Notes: generated by a model from the sequence alone, not told the origin. 64,000 nucleotides of DNA from Amblyomma americanum (GCF_052857255.1 NC_135502.1:158074099-158138098); one strand, 5' to 3'. Counted from the first letter of the stretch, positions 27,599 through 39,730 are shown. Program-made: numbers and translations.

Positions 27599-29990
27599 GT
27601 GTTGGAGAAACTCCCCGTTAGGGACACTGTATGTTTTAGAAACTGCCAGTCGAAGAAATTTCCTGTTGAGAAACTCCATGCTGGAAGAACTCCATGTTGG
27701 AGAAACTCCCTGTTAGGGACACAATGTTTTAGAAACTGCCAGTCGAATAAATTTTCTGTTGAGAAACTCCATGCTCGAGGAACTCCATGTTGGAGAAACA
27801 ATATGTTCCATAAAATCTATATTGACGGACTCTCTGTTGGAGAAATTTTTTATTGGAGGAAGTCTCTGTTGCAGAAACTCTATGTTGGAGGAAATGTCTC
27901 TTGGAGATACTCTGTTAAAGAAAATTCCTGTTGGATGAACTTCATGTTGGAGAAAATTCCTGTTGCGAAACTCTCTGTTGCGAAACTCCCTGTTGGAGGA
28001 ACTCCATGTTGAAGACACTCACTGTTGCAGAAACTCCATGTTCGAGAAACTCCATGTTCAGAGAAACGCTCTTTGCGAAACTACGTTGCAGAAACTCCAT
28101 GATTAAGAAACTGCCTGTTAGAGATTTTTAATGTTAGTGTAGCTCCCTCTTGAAAAAAATTCATGATGGAGCAAATCCTTGTTGGAGAAACTCCATGTTG
28201 CAGAAATTCCCTGTTAGGGAAATTTTTTGTTTGAGAAACTTCATGCCGAAAAATATCCATGCTGGAGAAACTGCCAGATGGAGAATCTCTCTTTTGGAGA
28301 ATCTCCCTCCAGGAGAAACTCCTTGTCAATGAAACTCAATTGTGGAGAAATTCCCCGTTAGAAGAACTACCTGTTTCATAACTTCTGTGTTGGAAAAACT
28401 CCTTTTGAGCAAATCCTCTATATTAGAGAAAATCTCTGTTAGGGACAGTCAATGTCGAAGAAACTAGCTTTTGAGAAACTCCATTCTGGAGAAACTCCAT
28501 GTTGGATAACCTAAAAGTTGGAGAAACTTCATGTTGGAGAACTCAATGTTGGATAAATTATGTTGGAGAAACTCTCTATTTAGAAACGCAAAGCTTGAGA
28601 AAATCATTGTTAGAGGAATAACCTGTTCGAGAAACTACATTGGAAAAACAGTTCGAAAATCTCCATGTTAGAGAAACTCTCTGTTGAGAAACTGTATGAT
28701 GGAGAACTCGAGATTGGCGAAACTCTCTGTTGGAGAAAATCTTTGTTGGAGAAACTCCCTGTTAGAGCATCTCCCTGTTTGATAAACTTATGTTGAAGAA
28801 AATCCCTGTTGGATAAAATAATGTTGGAGAAAATCTCTGTTGGAGAAACTCAGTGTTGCACATACTCCCTGTTGGAGGTACTCCATGTTGAATATACTCA
28901 CTGTTGGATAAATTTCATGTTGCAGAAACTTCCTGTTGGAGAAACTCCATGTTTTGAGACAGTCCATCTTGAAGAAGATCCTTGTTGGAGAAACTGTATT
29001 TTGGAGAAATTCCCTGTTGGAGAAACTTCCTGCTGGATGAATTTCAAGTTTGAGAAACTCACTTTTGAAGAAATTCTGTTGAAAAACTTCACACTGGATA
29101 AACACTATGCTGGCGAAACTCCATGCTGGAGAAGCGCTATGCTGGAGAATCTCCCTGTTTTAGAAATTTCCTGTTAGAGAATCTCCTTATTGGAGAAACA
29201 CCCTGTTGGACAAACTTCATGTTCAATAAATTCTACGTTGGGGAATCTCTCTGTTCGAGAAAGTCCTTATTGGAGAAACTCACTGTTGAACAAACTTCCT
29301 GTTGGAGAATATCCTGGTTGGAGAAACTCTATTAAGAAACTATATTTTGGAGAATCTCTCTGTTGGAAAACCTCATGTTGGAGAAACCCTGTTGGAGATA
29401 CTCCATGTTAGTTAGAGAAACTCCCTGTTGGAGAAACTCCATGCTGGATAAACTCCACGTTGGAGGATCTCTGTTTGAGAGGCTCCATGTTGGAGACACT
29501 TCATGCTGGAGAGAATCTGTATTGCACAACCCCTGTTTTGGAGAAACTCCCTTTCGGAGAAACTTTCAGTTGAGAAACTCTTTGTTGGATAAGCTCCCTG
29601 TTGAAGCTCCCTATCGGAGAAACTTCATTGAGGAACTTCCTGTTGGAGAATCCTTCTATTTGAGAAACTCCACTTTGGAAAAAGTCCCTGTTGGAGAAAC
29701 TCTATGTTGCAGAAGCTCCCTGTTGGAGAATCTCCCTGTTGGAGAATTACCCTGTTGAAGGTCCCTTTCGCCGAAACTTATTGTTGAAGAAACTCTGGCT
29801 TGGAGAAACTCTCTGCTGGAGAAACACCATTTTGAAGAAAGTTCATGTTCCAGAAACTTTTCATTAGAGAAACCCTCTGTTGCAGAAACTCCCTGTTGGA
29901 TAAAGTTCATGTTAGAGAAAATCCGGGTTAAAGAAACTCTCTGTTGGAAAAACTCTATTTCGGAGAAAATTCGTGTTGGAAAACCTCCGT
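27599..29990 (+). repeat. Higher-order repeat copy 3, truncated
   Basis: The first 2.39 kb of a third unit follows in register (anchor at 27,628). It ends mid-block at 29,990, just after ttggaaaacctccgtg. In copies 1 and 2 the same point (about 9,525 and 19,758) continues as agccagaaactctcgg. Here it changes directly into non-satellite DNA. Confidence 0.9.
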
Positions 29991-31926
29991 GCACCGCTTC
30001 TTAGTGTCCACCAGCAAAAACGGATTTCTGTCACTATATAGTGCAGTGGCATCTGCTGTGATGGGCGCCCTTAATTGTTTGTGTCCCCTGCAGCTCTTTT
30101 CTCCTGCCACCTAATTTCGGGCTGCCAAGATGAGCCTATAAAACTGCACACTTAACTTTCGTAAATGCAGTTTCACCAATGTTGTAAATATGCTGAGGAT
30201 GAAGTGCATCAACACTTGGTACGAGCCACACCAGAAAGTAGATCTGTTTCTAGGAAGGAGCTCCCTTCAAACACTTGTTTCAATGCAGTCTTTGAATTAC
30301 GTCACTTAATTAGCACGAGACACATCATATTTTCAGCACTTTAATTTAACATGACTATATATTGCTTTAAAAAGAAATTGAATAATCTAGCTGTGTAACC
30401 ATATATATGTCTGCTCATGACATGAGGCTTGGGCTATTTATACTCTATAAAAGTACCATTGGGCATCAAGTTTGTAGCAAGAAATTCGAAGCTGCTGCTA
30501 CTTTAAGGGATGCCAAGGACAAATCTGATGGATTACTGCTGTCTGAAAACAAAAAAGCTACTTACACATCATAACGCTTTAAAAGGGAAGTTGCAAAAAT
30601 TTAGATACATTTGCTTTCATCATTAGAGATTTTTGAAAGAAAAGTGTAGTTAAAAAAGACGGGTTCTTTCACTGGATCTGTGGTGATGCGCCATTCAATT
30701 ATAAATGGTAGTTAGCAGTTTTTTTTGCTATTGTTATGAATTGAGAGATGACAAAAATTTAAAATTTTGATTTTATCTGCAAGAACTAACAACACAGAAA
30801 GCAAGAGCCATGGAATCGATTAGAAGAATGCAATTGGTTGATGTCATATCCTCAATGCCCCTCTAATGCTGGTGCTTGTGCCGTATGTGTTGTTTTCATT
30901 TTGCCAAAAGGAGGCACAGAGAGGTGCCATATTCTTTGTCCTTAATGACTGAACTGGATCCACCGTTTGTGGGCATAAAAGGGGCCAAGTGTGTTTCCTG
31001 TCCAGCTTTTTACATGCATTTTAAGCAGTGGTAAACTGGCTGCATGGTGGCTGGTCGACAAATAATGGTTTGTTAGTTGTCAAACTCCTGGAAATAGTCT
31101 TATAAGCGTGAGAATAATTTCCATTTACACTTATAGCTTGATTAGAGTTGCAGTCTAGGCAAGTTGGTAGACAATCACACTTCTTCGAAACATGAAAAAA
31201 AAACTTGCACATAAAGCCTACTCACAATTAACTGGTTATTGCAACAAGAAACTTGGTGAAGAAGGAACCGACTATGTGAAACACTTGGCTTTGCAGCCAA
31301 GCGTTACAAAAAAAGATAAATACATAAGAATAGAAGAAAAGTTACTTTGATCTCACTCGCCTAATGCATGAGCAGTCAAGGAATTTCTGAATCTGAGAGT
31401 GCAGTGGGAATTAAGGGGCTTTTATGCTTGTGCTGCCTCCTTTCGAGACATGAAATGCCTTAGCTGTTTCATGAACTTTGTTTGGGCTTAAAGATGAGTT
31501 ATTGTTCCTGAGAGCACTCGCATAGCAATTTTTCATTTATCAAATTTTTTCTGGGCTCATTAATCCTAGGGTTGAAAGATCAGGCTTTTAGGTTTCTTCT
31601 TTGATAGCATTTTTTCTGCAGTAAAAACTGAGATTGCACTTCCTTCTGCGTACAGGTATGCCTATACCATTATTTTTTTCACACAAAAAAAGTTAGAGAG
31701 CTCATTGTGTATTTTCTACCATTTATCTTGAGAACGCAGGAAATGGCTATGTGTTGTTGGAGTTAATGTGGTAGTGTAACTTGCTTTTACACCACAATTT
31801 CTTGTTCGTGAGATGATCGACGGTCCTATGGACACCCGTTCAGGTTATTGAGATTACTTGAACAATTGCAACAGGAAACGATAGGTTATGCTACTAGCTC
31901 ATGTCATTAATAATACACAATGTTTT

Positions 31927-32011
31927 GCTTTCTCTTTGATCTTTTTATCCCCTCACCCCTTTCCCCGGCCCCTGGTTAACCTATCTTCCTTTCCTCCTCC
32001 TCGTCCTCCTC
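31927..32011 (+). repeat. Pyrimidine-rich tract
   Basis: This is about 85 bp of mostly C and T, with runs such as cccctcacccctttcccc and cctttcctcctcctcgtc. It is a low-complexity tract, and no exon with a consistent frame follows it. Confidence 0.7.
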
Positions 32012-35000
32012 GATTTGCTTTGCGTATTTGTTGTAGTTCTTTTCCAGAAAATTGAAAACTTCAGGGGTACGTTTCTTTATTCAAACATGTGCAGCCTTCA
32101 TACCTGCCTAACACGTACCATCCCGATCTAATTTAGGCGCCGGTCATTGAAAAAAAACAAAAACAGTACCAGCATCCCACTACAACAACAATCCATTTAT
32201 TTTTTGATTATGTTCCAATGATTGCAACATTCCATGAACGAGAATTCAGTAAAGAGAGCAGGGGCACAAAAGACAAGCCAAAATAAGACTGAAGAAAAGT
32301 TTGTGGAAATGCAATTTTAGCCTGCCAAGACCAAGTGCAAATAGTAGCTGGCCTTTGCCGTGATGTATATCGACAGGGTCACTTCGCTCTGTAAAGTTTA
32401 GAACGTTCTGAAGTAGGCTTGGGTTGACTTTTTAATTAAGAATGTTTGAATGAAGGATCGTTTATGTGTATTGAAAGTGAAAAATAAAGAGAATATCCTG
32501 GTGAAGGCATTCTCGTACTATAATTTTGCATCTAGAAATAGTGTGACTTAACTCTTGCATTTAAGGTAGAGGAATTAGTACAACAGTGAATATTTGGCAC
32601 AAAACTAAAGTTAAATACAGCCTTGAAGTGTGGTGCATGTCCTAAGTGAAAAATTGTACAGCTCAAGAGAAATTTATTGTTATTGCCATACATATTATGC
32701 CTAGTGGAAGAAAAAGGGTCGTACCATATCAGTTGCGTGCAACTATAGCCTGCTCTTATGCTAGTCCAAATTGCTACTCTCTATATTTGCAGTTTTCAAA
32801 AGCTCGTTTCCGTAGCTGTTTGTCACCTTCAGCCGCTTCAGGAAATCAATATCTGTTCTGTGTATAAGATATTGCATATCCTAATTTAATTATTGTGCTG
32901 TCGTATTTGGACTATGCGGGTATTACAAGCATATTTGTTCCTGACCATTGCAGAAGCAGTAAATTGTACAGAAATGGAGAAAGGTATTAAAGTACTTTAA
33001 ATCTGATATCGTAGATGTTAGTACTTTGGAGTATGTAGACTCCTTCAACCCTATAGCACAAAGGCTGAGGTCTGTGAAGCATAAAGCCATGTGATGAGAT
33101 ATCCAAACTGTATAAGTAATTAGATTGCAGGATAATTTTATTTATGACAGCAGTGTTCTGTGAATGTCAGTTACAATGCAATCAACATCATGCTGTATTG
33201 CGTGAACTGGTACTATACCTAACTGACTATACTAATGCGTGAAGTAACAATTTTGCATTGCACAGGCCAATAAAAGATATGAAAAATAAGAAATGCTCTC
33301 AACTCTATACTCCTAAATTTTCTCCCATACTGCTGATGTTGTATATATTTCATTGCAATAGCAACAGTTCGTTTGGTGTGAACAGTCACATGCAAGCCTT
33401 TGCAGGTATGTCGACACTGGCGCAATAGTAGGCAGAGTGGCTAAATATTGCTCTTGGGCGTACACATTTGATATAGTCGTGCACCTCCATGGCTTTATGC
33501 TGTGTAACCGACAACATAAGGTATTACATTTGCTTTGATGAAACACATGTCAGTCAGAGGCTTAGCAATAACCACTGATGTGTTTACTTAAGATAATGAA
33601 ATATAATAGCATTGCTTTACTTTGCTATACTTTTTGAGTAACTATATATAGCAGTTCCTGTCTAAGTGACTAATTTATGGGTACAATTGAATTAAATTGT
33701 CAATTTGTACTCCAGATGGAAGCATCTTTTCCAGTTAGTTCTGATTAGTTAGTGTGGTGGTGGTAAAAAAAAATTGAGACACAATTAAGGGGCAAAAATT
33801 TCCATAGACAGAAGGGCAAGTCCAAGACTCCATGGCTGAAAGCCGCTGAGTATCTGAATTGCTAGGTTAAAGATTGAGAAGAAATGTACGTGTGTTAGAA
33901 GAAACCGTTGCATCACATAATTTTTGAAACAGGCAAGGACTGCAGATCGAATTGAACTTATGGTTTTCATGCAGCATTTAAGCCACCACGTCAATGATCG
34001 AGGCACCAACTACAACTACATGTGAGAAAATATGGCACTGATCTGGTCCATCCTTCAGAAGGATGCATTCTTGGACACATTTTTATGATACACAAATAGT
34101 ACTAATGCATAATCCAAAATGTGGACTGTGGCTAAAATGGTTTCACAAAAAGATCACAGGGGGATCTGAACTGTTTGCAGCTATACAAGCAATCTGGACA
34201 AATACATGTGTATCAGGTGACAAACTTTGGAGAGGAACTTAACTGTTAACTTGTAAGCTATATGGTATTACACTCACCACCTATTAATTCGTTAATTTGG
34301 TGGTGTATGTTTGCAGAAGGTGACACATATGTATGCTACATTGAGCAGTGTACCTCTGCTGAATGCCATCTGAAATGTGTTCTTGACACTTTACACGCTG
34401 GTGAGAATAAAGCGCTGGCCAAAAGGCTGTGATATATACTTCTTTATATTCCCACTTTAATAGAAACAAGCTTCATGCGCATGTTGCACAGAAGGAAGAT
34501 ACATTTGACCCCTTTGCTGTGCTATACATCTGCCTGAAAGCCTAAAGATGAGTGGTACAATGAGTTAATTACAATATCAGTTTCATTACTGCCTTAATGT
34601 TGTGCCCGTTCAATACACATATGGACGACTGAATAAGTACCTGCAGTATGAACATGCTTTACACAATGACCTAGCTTCTTCATTAGAGGTGAGAAAAAAA
34701 GCAGCTAGAGATGGCTGACTGCATGTGCATTAATGGTGCACTTTATTGATTACCAGAGAGCAACTGCACACATAATTGTGGTTGTTATGATTAAAAGTGG
34801 GGACAAAAAAAAGCTTCATTGTATGTTACACAGCAGAATTTGGCACAGAATGCGCGCGCATGCCTTGGTCTAACAGAACATGCGATTAAATTGGATAATG
34901 GTGTGGATTTTGGCAACACTCGCCCTAAATGAGTTTTAATATGACAACAGTACGAAGTGTTCTGTGGTGGCACATGTATCGAATGTCAATAATTGAGCGA

Positions 35001-35575
35001 AGCGAACCGCGTGTCTCTCTATCGGGTGCGTGAGCAATGTATTCAAGGCATACGTCACAATTGTATAAGCACCATATTTTATCGCCAGCCTGGCTGTTTT
35101 TTTCTGCGCTATCGCCGTTCAATGCGCCCACCTTACATTTTCTTACAGACGGCGACAGTTTCCGCGTAACTGTCCAGGGGCGAAAGAAACCGACCATGTA
35201 CGTTTCCGTAGTAAATTCTCCTGACGCATTACCTAGCAAAAGATAAAGGGTGATTTATGCGCATATTTGATGCAAACTTTGTTCTTGTGCTTGAATATGT
35301 AAAGGCCTAAAACATTTATATTCACACTACGCAACATGCCAGAAGAGTTATTAGAATTATATGTGCGAGCGTGCATTATATTCTGCCTGAACTGTATGCA
35401 AGTCGTGGAAGTCGTCGATATTTGCACTTTCGCTCAACTGTATATAGGTTGTGGTAATCAGCGGGCGCTAGATGATGCACTGCTAGCTGTTACAACAGAA
35501 TTGTGAATGATAACAGCTATTCTATAATCCGCTAGCAAATTTGGAATGTTTCAACGAGAGAAAGGCGAAAGATGA

Positions 35576-35581
<6 letters not shown>

Positions 35582-35625
<44 letters not shown>
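35582..35625. repeat. (AT)22 microsatellite
   Basis: This is 44 bp of uninterrupted alternating A and T, preceded by a short imperfect extension (atatac) and followed by ttgttgcgcacagcgatg. Confidence 0.97.
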
Positions 35626-35630
<5 letters not shown>

Positions 35631-35787
35631 CGCACAGCGATGAACGGGACGACATCGGTTTTAAGAAGCCGTCTCGTCCTTTTCCTTTCCAATTTCATGG
35701 TGTCTCATCACAGGTCGATCGTGTAAATTTGGTACAGTGCGAGCTGCTTCGATGCGTGAACTATAGTGTTTTTAAGAGAGATCTTTT

Positions 35788-35970
35788 TTAAGGAGAAAGC
35801 CTTTAATGGGTCATCATTGTCCGTCCTTCCGCGAGACCTATCCCGCTATAGCAGTCAATAAATAAATGACAACTCGCTAAAAAAAAACTTTTTGTGCACG
35901 GCAGGATTTGAACCACCAGCCTTAAGTTCAGCAGCCGAGCATACTACCCACTACATTACTTCCTTCCAAT
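35788..35970 (-). mobile_element. Degenerate tRNA-derived SINE
   Basis: On the minus strand the segment 35,894-35,965 reads as a tRNA-like promoter. A box-A-like taatgtagtggg matches TRGYNNARNNGG at 11 of 12 positions. A box-B-like ggttcaaatcc matches GGTTCGANTCC at 10 of 11. Between them lies gctcggctgctgaactta, which resembles the anticodon-arm region of tRNA-derived SINEs described from hard ticks (the Ruka type), from memory. The rest of the element, down to agaaagcctttaatgggtca, would be its tRNA-unrelated body. A poly-A-like run sits at about 35,878-35,887. No target duplication was identified, so both ends are estimates. It supports a tick host but does not prove it. Confidence 0.6.
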
Positions 35971-36779
35971 GCGGAATCGGTTTTACTTCTCAAATATATA
36001 TTTTCTTAATTTTTCTGTGCCTACACTAATATATGACGCCGGAGTGTGCGGAAAGGCGCCGAATCAGACGGATATGCCTCCCAAACACTCTCCAAAATCT
36101 CCGGAATAATATTCAAAATATTTGTACTTAACATCTTAACCACACATCAATGACCCAAGCAGCAACACCGCGCTCAAGGCATTCGCCTACCGCACTTAGG
36201 TCAACAAAGTGTGCGCCCTCCTGAATTTTTTGCGTATCTTGCTAACGCCGGCTGTGTACACTGCAGTCGTGATTTTTTCCCCCAAATTCTCAAAATTCAT
36301 ATGGAAAACGCGACGGCTGAGGCCATACAGCTTGCGGCGATGCTAATCAGAATAAGTTGAAAATTGCTTATAAACCCTTCGCTTGGAAACGATCGAGTGA
36401 ACTAGACCATCTGCACCACACATATCATTCTCTTAAGAGACATTCGTCATTGAAGATAAGTGTTCCTGCCAAGCAGTTTATTCATTCCACTTAAAATGAG
36501 TGCACTGCAGGCTGTCCCGTATTGCGCGTGTGCTGTGCACGGAGTCTCACGGACAAAGAATGAATTTTCTTGATTACCAATTAGCGCGCACACACGCGTA
36601 TGTATAATCGACCCATTTCCTACGGTTCGCGCCAGCCCGCATTGTTTACATATCGCGATTTGTGAGAGATTTTTAAAGAACTAACGCGCATATATATATA
36701 TATTATAGTTCGATCTTTCGATCGATTTGCCTAGGATTTTTGTGTAAATCCAATAACTGCCCCAAGCAAATCCTCATGG

Positions 36780-36810
36780 ATTATCACCCACAAGTTTCGT
36801 GGGTGATAAT
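36780..36810. repeat. 12-bp-stem perfect hairpin
   Basis: The arm attatcacccac (36,780-36,791) is followed by a 7-nt loop, aagtttc, and the exact reverse complement gtgggtgataat (36,799-36,810). It lies just upstream of the minisatellite. It has no T-run, and a bacterial-type terminator would not be expected here. It may be the end of a mobile element. Confidence 0.85.
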
Positions 36811-36871
36811 AAATGCACTGGAATGGTGGAGAATTAGTGGCAAACAATGACCGATATAGTTCTGCCTATTT

Positions 36872-37290
36872 AAGTGGCGTTGCCAATCCTGGAGAAATAC
36901 TACACAACGAGGGGCCATTAATGGAAATGTAACTGAGTGGCACTGCCTATATAGGGAAAAAAGTGACCATCTGGGGCCATTATTGGGAATGTAACTGAGT
37001 GGTAATGACAATATGGGGAAAATAATGGCCAAATGGGGCCATTATTGGGAATGTAACTGAGTGGCAAAGCCATTATGGGGAACAGTGGCGAACTGGGGCT
37101 ATTATCGGAAATGTGAGTGGCAATGCCCATATCGGGAAAATACTGCCCAGCTTGGGCCATTGCTGGCGATGTAACAAAGCGGCACTGCCAATATCGGGGA
37201 CACATAGAAAATGTGGGGCTATCATTGGAACTGTCGGAAAGAGGCATTGCCTATATTGGGGAAATAGTGGTGATGGTGGTCCTATGTAGG
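36872..37290 (+). repeat. Minisatellite, unit about 62 bp, about 6 copies
   Basis: The phrase ggggccattattgggaatg, or close variants, starts at 36,911, 36,973, 37,035, 37,095, 37,153 and 37,215, giving spacings of 62, 62, 60, 58 and 62 bp. Each unit continues with gtaactgagtggcaatgcc and an atatnggggaaa-type ending. The first and last units are partial. It is unrelated in sequence to the 16-bp monomer and ends about 55 bp before array 2 begins. The open frame through it on the minus strand follows from the repeat and is not a gene. Confidence 0.9.
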
Positions 37291-39730
37291 ACTACCATTT
37301 GCCATCACAATCCCAATATTAGGCCAATGGCTTGTGCTGCCTGGGATGTTTCAGAAACTCCCTGCTGAAGAAAATTCCTTTTGAAGAAACTCTTTGTTGA
37401 ACAAGCTCGCTGTTGGACAAAATCTGTTGGAGAAACTCCAGGTTAGAGAAGCCCCAATAAAAAATACATTTTTGAGAAACTTCTAGTTGGAAAAACTTAA
37501 TGTTAGAGAAACTTTATATTGGAGATATTTCCCGTTAGAGAAAATCCCTGTCCGAGAAACTCCCTGTTATAGTAACTCTCTGTTGAAGAAACTCTATGCT
37601 AGAGAAACATTATGTTGGAGAAAATCTATGTTATAGAAACTTCCTGTAGGAGAAACTCTCTGTTAGAGAAAGTCTCTGTTGGAGAACCTCCCTGTTGGAG
37701 AAACTTAATTTTAGGAGAAAATCCCCACTGAAACACTTAAATTTGGAGAAACTAGGTTGGAGACTATGGTGCAGAAACGCCCTGTTGGCAAAAATTTATG
37801 TTGAAGAAACTCCCTGTTCCAGAAACCTCCATTTAGAGAAAATTTCTGTTACAGAAACTCCATGTTAGAGAAAGTCCCTGTTAGAGAAATCTGTTGGAGA
37901 AACTCCATGCTTTCGAAATCCTTGTTGGAGAAACTCCATGCTCGAGAATCTCCCTGTTAGGGGGGGACACTTCACGTTTGAGAAACTCCCGGTGGAAAAA
38001 CTCCCTGATAAGAAATTCCTTTCTCGAGAAACTCCTAACTGGAGAAACTGTATGTACGAGAAATTCCCTGTACGAGACACTTCATCTTTGAAAAACTGAC
38101 TGTTGAAGAAACTCCCTGTTGACAAACTCCATGCTGGAGAAACTCCAAGTTGAAAAAAATCTCTGTTGGAGAAAATTCATGTTGGAGTATATCCCTGTTT
38201 GAGAATCTCTCTGTTGGAGACACTCCTTGTTGGAGAAACGCTATTGTGGAGAAATTCCATGTTGCAGGAACTCCCTGATGAGAAGCTCACTGTTGGAGAA
38301 ACTCCATGTTGGATAAACTCCACGTTGGAGAAACTCTTTTGTAGAAAGTCTGTTTGATGAGGTTCCTGTTGAAGAAACTTCATGTTGGAGAAATTCCATG
38401 TTGCAGAAGCTCCCTGATGGGAAAACTTCCTGTTGGTGAAACGCTTTGGAGAAGCTCACTATTGTAGAAACTCTATATTTGAGAAACTCCATGTTGGAGA
38501 AAATTCGTGGGGGAGAAACTTCCTGTTGCAGAAACCTCCTGTTGGAGAATGTCCTTTTAGAGACACTCCCTGTTGAACAAACTTCCTGTTGGACAAACTC
38601 TCTGTTGGAGAAACTCCATTGAACATAAACTCCATATTAGAGAATCTCGGTGTTCGAAAAACTCCGTTTAGAAAAACTCCGTTAGAAAAACTCCTTGTTA
38701 GAGAAACTCCTTGTTCGAGAAAATCTTTGTTATAGAAACTCTCTTTTTAGAAACTCCATGCTGTAGAATCTTCCTGTTAGAGAAACATCATGTTGGAGAA
38801 AATCCCCGTTGAAAAACTCCAATTTAAGAAACTCCTGTTTGGAGACTATGTTGGAGAAACACCCTGTTGGCAAAAATTCGTGTTGCAGAAGCCACCTGTT
38901 GGAGAAACTCTCTGCTCCACAAGCCTCCGCTTCGAGAAAATTCCAGTTAAAGAAACTCCATGTTAGAGAGAGTTCCTGTTGGAAAAATATGTTGGAGAAT
39001 CTCCATGTTGGAGAAGTCCTTGTTGGAGAAACTTCATGTTCGAGAATCTCCCTGTTAGGGGGACACTTCATGTTTGAGAAATCCCGTGTGGCAGAAACTC
39101 CCTGAAGAAAAATTCCTTTAAAGAGAAACTCCATGCTGGAGAAACTATATGTTGGAGAATATCCCAGATGGAGAGACTCCCTGTTGAACAAACTCATTAT
39201 TAGAGAAACTCCTTGTTGGACAAACTGCCTGTTGCAGAAACTTGCTGTTCTAGCTCCCTGTCGGAGAAAGTTTATTTTGAAGAAACTCCCTTTTGGGGGA
39301 ACTTCCTGTTGGCGAAACTCCCTGATAGAGAAAATCCAATTTGAAGAAAGTCTCTGTTCGAGAAACTCTATACTGCAGAAATTCCCTGCTGGAGAAAACT
39401 CCTGTTGGAGAAACTCCATATTGGACAAACTCCCTGTCGGTGATGCTCCTGGTTGGAGAAACTCTGTTGGACAATCTCTATGTTAAAAACTCTATGTTGG
39501 AAAACTGTGTTGGAGATACACCATGTTAGAGAAATGCCCTGTTGTAGAAACTCTCCGTTAGGGAAATCTCATGTTAGAGAAACTCCCTGTTGGAGAAACC
39601 GCTTGTTGTAGAAACTCCATTCTGGATTTGTTGGAGAAACTACATGTAGAAGAAACTGCATGTTAAGGACACTTCATGTTTGAGAAACTCCCTGTTTGAA
39701 GGAAACTGCATGTTGAGAAACTTCATGCTT

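Larger units (their letters stand above)
1..29990 (+). repeat. Satellite array 1, 16-bp monomer
   Basis: This is a continuous array of a 16-bp monomer, consensus TGTTGGAGAAACTCCM, where M is mostly C or A. Three monomers make 48 bp, which is why translations show a 16-residue period. Each monomer contains GGAGAAACTCC, a 4-bp dyad (GGAG/CTCC) around AAA; with A in the last position the stem grows to 5 bp (TGGAG/CTCCA). Individual monomers carry substitutions and 1-3 bp indels, and several variants recur at fixed places, for example gttagggacac and actgccagtcgaa. Every monomer reads in the same direction. The array is cut by the window start and stops abruptly at 29,990. I do not recognise the family by name. 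A structural satellite, pericentromeric or subtelomeric, is the simplest reading, but chromosomal position cannot be seen here. Confidence 0.97.
29991..37344. other. Non-satellite spacer between two satellite arrays
   Basis: These 7.35 kb contain no 16-bp monomers. Most of it (29,991 to about 34.9 kb) is A+T-rich, with poly-A and poly-T runs and no open frame long enough or biased enough to call a gene; it looks like intergenic or intronic DNA. The last 2.5 kb is richer in CpG and holds the repeats listed separately. The edges are abrupt. The left flank ends in one block of the satellite and the right flank starts in a different one, so removing the spacer would not restore a known satellite order. 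I see no terminal inverted repeats or target duplication at the ends. Confidence 0.85.

Noticed and set aside
1..29990. CRISPR-like array, because of short direct repeats with internal dyad
   Set aside because: There are no unique spacers of constant length and no cas genes. Repeats are contiguous and the DNA is clearly eukaryotic.
32646..33546. Open frames of 60-80 codons in the spacer
   Set aside because: Length and composition are what A+T-rich noncoding DNA gives by chance. They overlap on both strands and show no recognisable domain.
35626..35740. Possible solo LTR or retroelement end after the (AT)22 tract (tgttgcgcac...)
   Set aside because: There is a suggestive TG start and an imperfect inverted pair (gggacgacatcgg/gccgtctcgtcc), but no matching CA end, target duplication or coding remnant could be placed.
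35894..35965. Functional tRNA gene on the minus strand
   Set aside because: Box A and box B are recognisable, but a complete cloverleaf with paired acceptor stem does not form, and the adjoining tail fits a SINE better.
36918..37247. 109-codon minus-strand frame with Pro/Leu-rich repeats
   Set aside because: It coincides exactly with the 62-bp minisatellite. The unit is not a multiple of three and its length varies between 58 and 62 bp.
29991..37344. Whole spacer as one transposon insertion
   Set aside because: The flanking satellite does not rejoin into any order seen elsewhere in the window, and the ends show neither inverted repeats nor a target duplication.
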